A stretch of 12,967 nt of DNA from JBAVQS01 sp049694275. GTDB lineage: Bacteria > Chloroflexota > Anaerolineae > UBA4142 > SHND01. Numbering within the stretch: the first letter of the stretch is position 1; each line of letters opens with the position of its first letter. The notes under the pieces were generated by a model. It saw only the letters and a program-made list of their open reading frames with translations, was not told the origin of the DNA and did not search any database. Both the position numbers and the translations under genes were made by a program. Positions 12,878-12,967 of this stretch are shown here, piece by piece. The stretch lies in contig JBAVQS010000236.1 in assembly GCA_049694275.1 (NCBI GenBank), positions 1 through 12,967 on the forward strand, read 5' to 3'.

Positions 12878-12967
12878 TCATCCCTTGAACGCACTCTGAA
12901 AAGCGGTCGCCAAGGGATGTCTCTCATTCAAGGCGATCTCTTGAATGTGCCCATCTGCACTCATGGT
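12878..12967 (-). CDS. C-terminal end of an unidentified gene (runs off window)
   Basis: The minus strand is open from the right edge to a TGA at 12880-12878, coding for 29 residues that include ADGHIQEIALNERHPLATAF. The 'LN..HPLA..F..AF' ending reminds me of some transposase C-termini, but I cannot name a family. Two inverted repeats lie in it: CATCCCTTG/CAAGGGATG (12879-12887, 12911-12919) and CATTCAAG/CTTGAATG (12925-12932, 12940-12947). Confidence 0.3.
   Translation of the reverse strand, partial: TMSADGHIQEIALNERHPLATAFQSAFKG

Noticed and set aside
1..12967. tRNA or rRNA genes, and a tRNA as the integration target
   Set aside because: I saw no cloverleaf or rRNA-like sequence on either strand; the duplicated target is the end of a protein gene.

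Overview
The window looks like a stretch of chromosome from a GC-rich, free-living bacterium, most likely a member of the Chloroflexota (Anaerolineae-like). This is inferred from style, not from a marker gene: TPR protein units of the 'EEAWILLAEAI...ECLERARAINP' kind, lipoproteins with long Pro-Thr linkers feeding SH3 and PD40 beta-propeller domains, and an M50 protease next to an HD-domain gene. Two compartments are visible. Positions ~280-8780 are GC-rich, tightly packed and well conserved. Positions ~8780-12967 have lower GC, carry fragments, duplications and recombinase remains, and read as an accessory region.

Left part (1-2822). The 5' end of an ISAs1-type transposase runs off the left edge, with a stem-loop over its leader. 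Next come a TPR protein (287-967, +), a 94-bp MITE, and a leftward pair: a GNAT acetyltransferase (start 1589) downstream of a D-Ala-D-Ala-ligase-like ATP-grasp enzyme (1674-2822). A perfect 15-bp inverted repeat lies between the two enzymes. The ATP-grasp gene has a readable sigma70-type promoter (2904-2931) that diverges from one for the next operon (extended -10 at 2970-2978).

Central operon (3037-8781, all +). Order: M50 site-2 protease (GTG start at 3037), HD-domain protein, a second copy of the 94-bp MITE, SH3/PD40 lipoprotein, TyrA-like dehydrogenase, GT2 glycosyltransferase, GT4 glycosyltransferase. Gene spacing is short throughout. The theme is envelope and polysaccharide biology, with one NAD(P)-dependent dehydrogenase of uncertain substrate.

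Accessory region (8782-12967). The last 18 codons plus stop of the GT4 gene (8725-8781) are repeated perfectly, 57/57 bp, at 10408-10464. The 1.6 kb between the copies holds a ParB-like, RHS-tip-type putative toxin, a small downstream gene placed like an immunity gene, and the C-terminal half of a tyrosine recombinase whose reading frame is cut exactly at the right repeat. Just after the right copy there is a hairpin-plus-T terminator that the left copy lacks. The simplest reading is that an integrative element entered the 3' end of the GT4 gene, supplied a replacement gene end and displaced the native end and terminator. Further right are two tandem BsuPI-like lipoproteins, a broken third copy, remains of RDD-like and other membrane proteins, a membrane protein with an internal 96-bp duplication, and the 3' end of an unidentified gene at the right edge.
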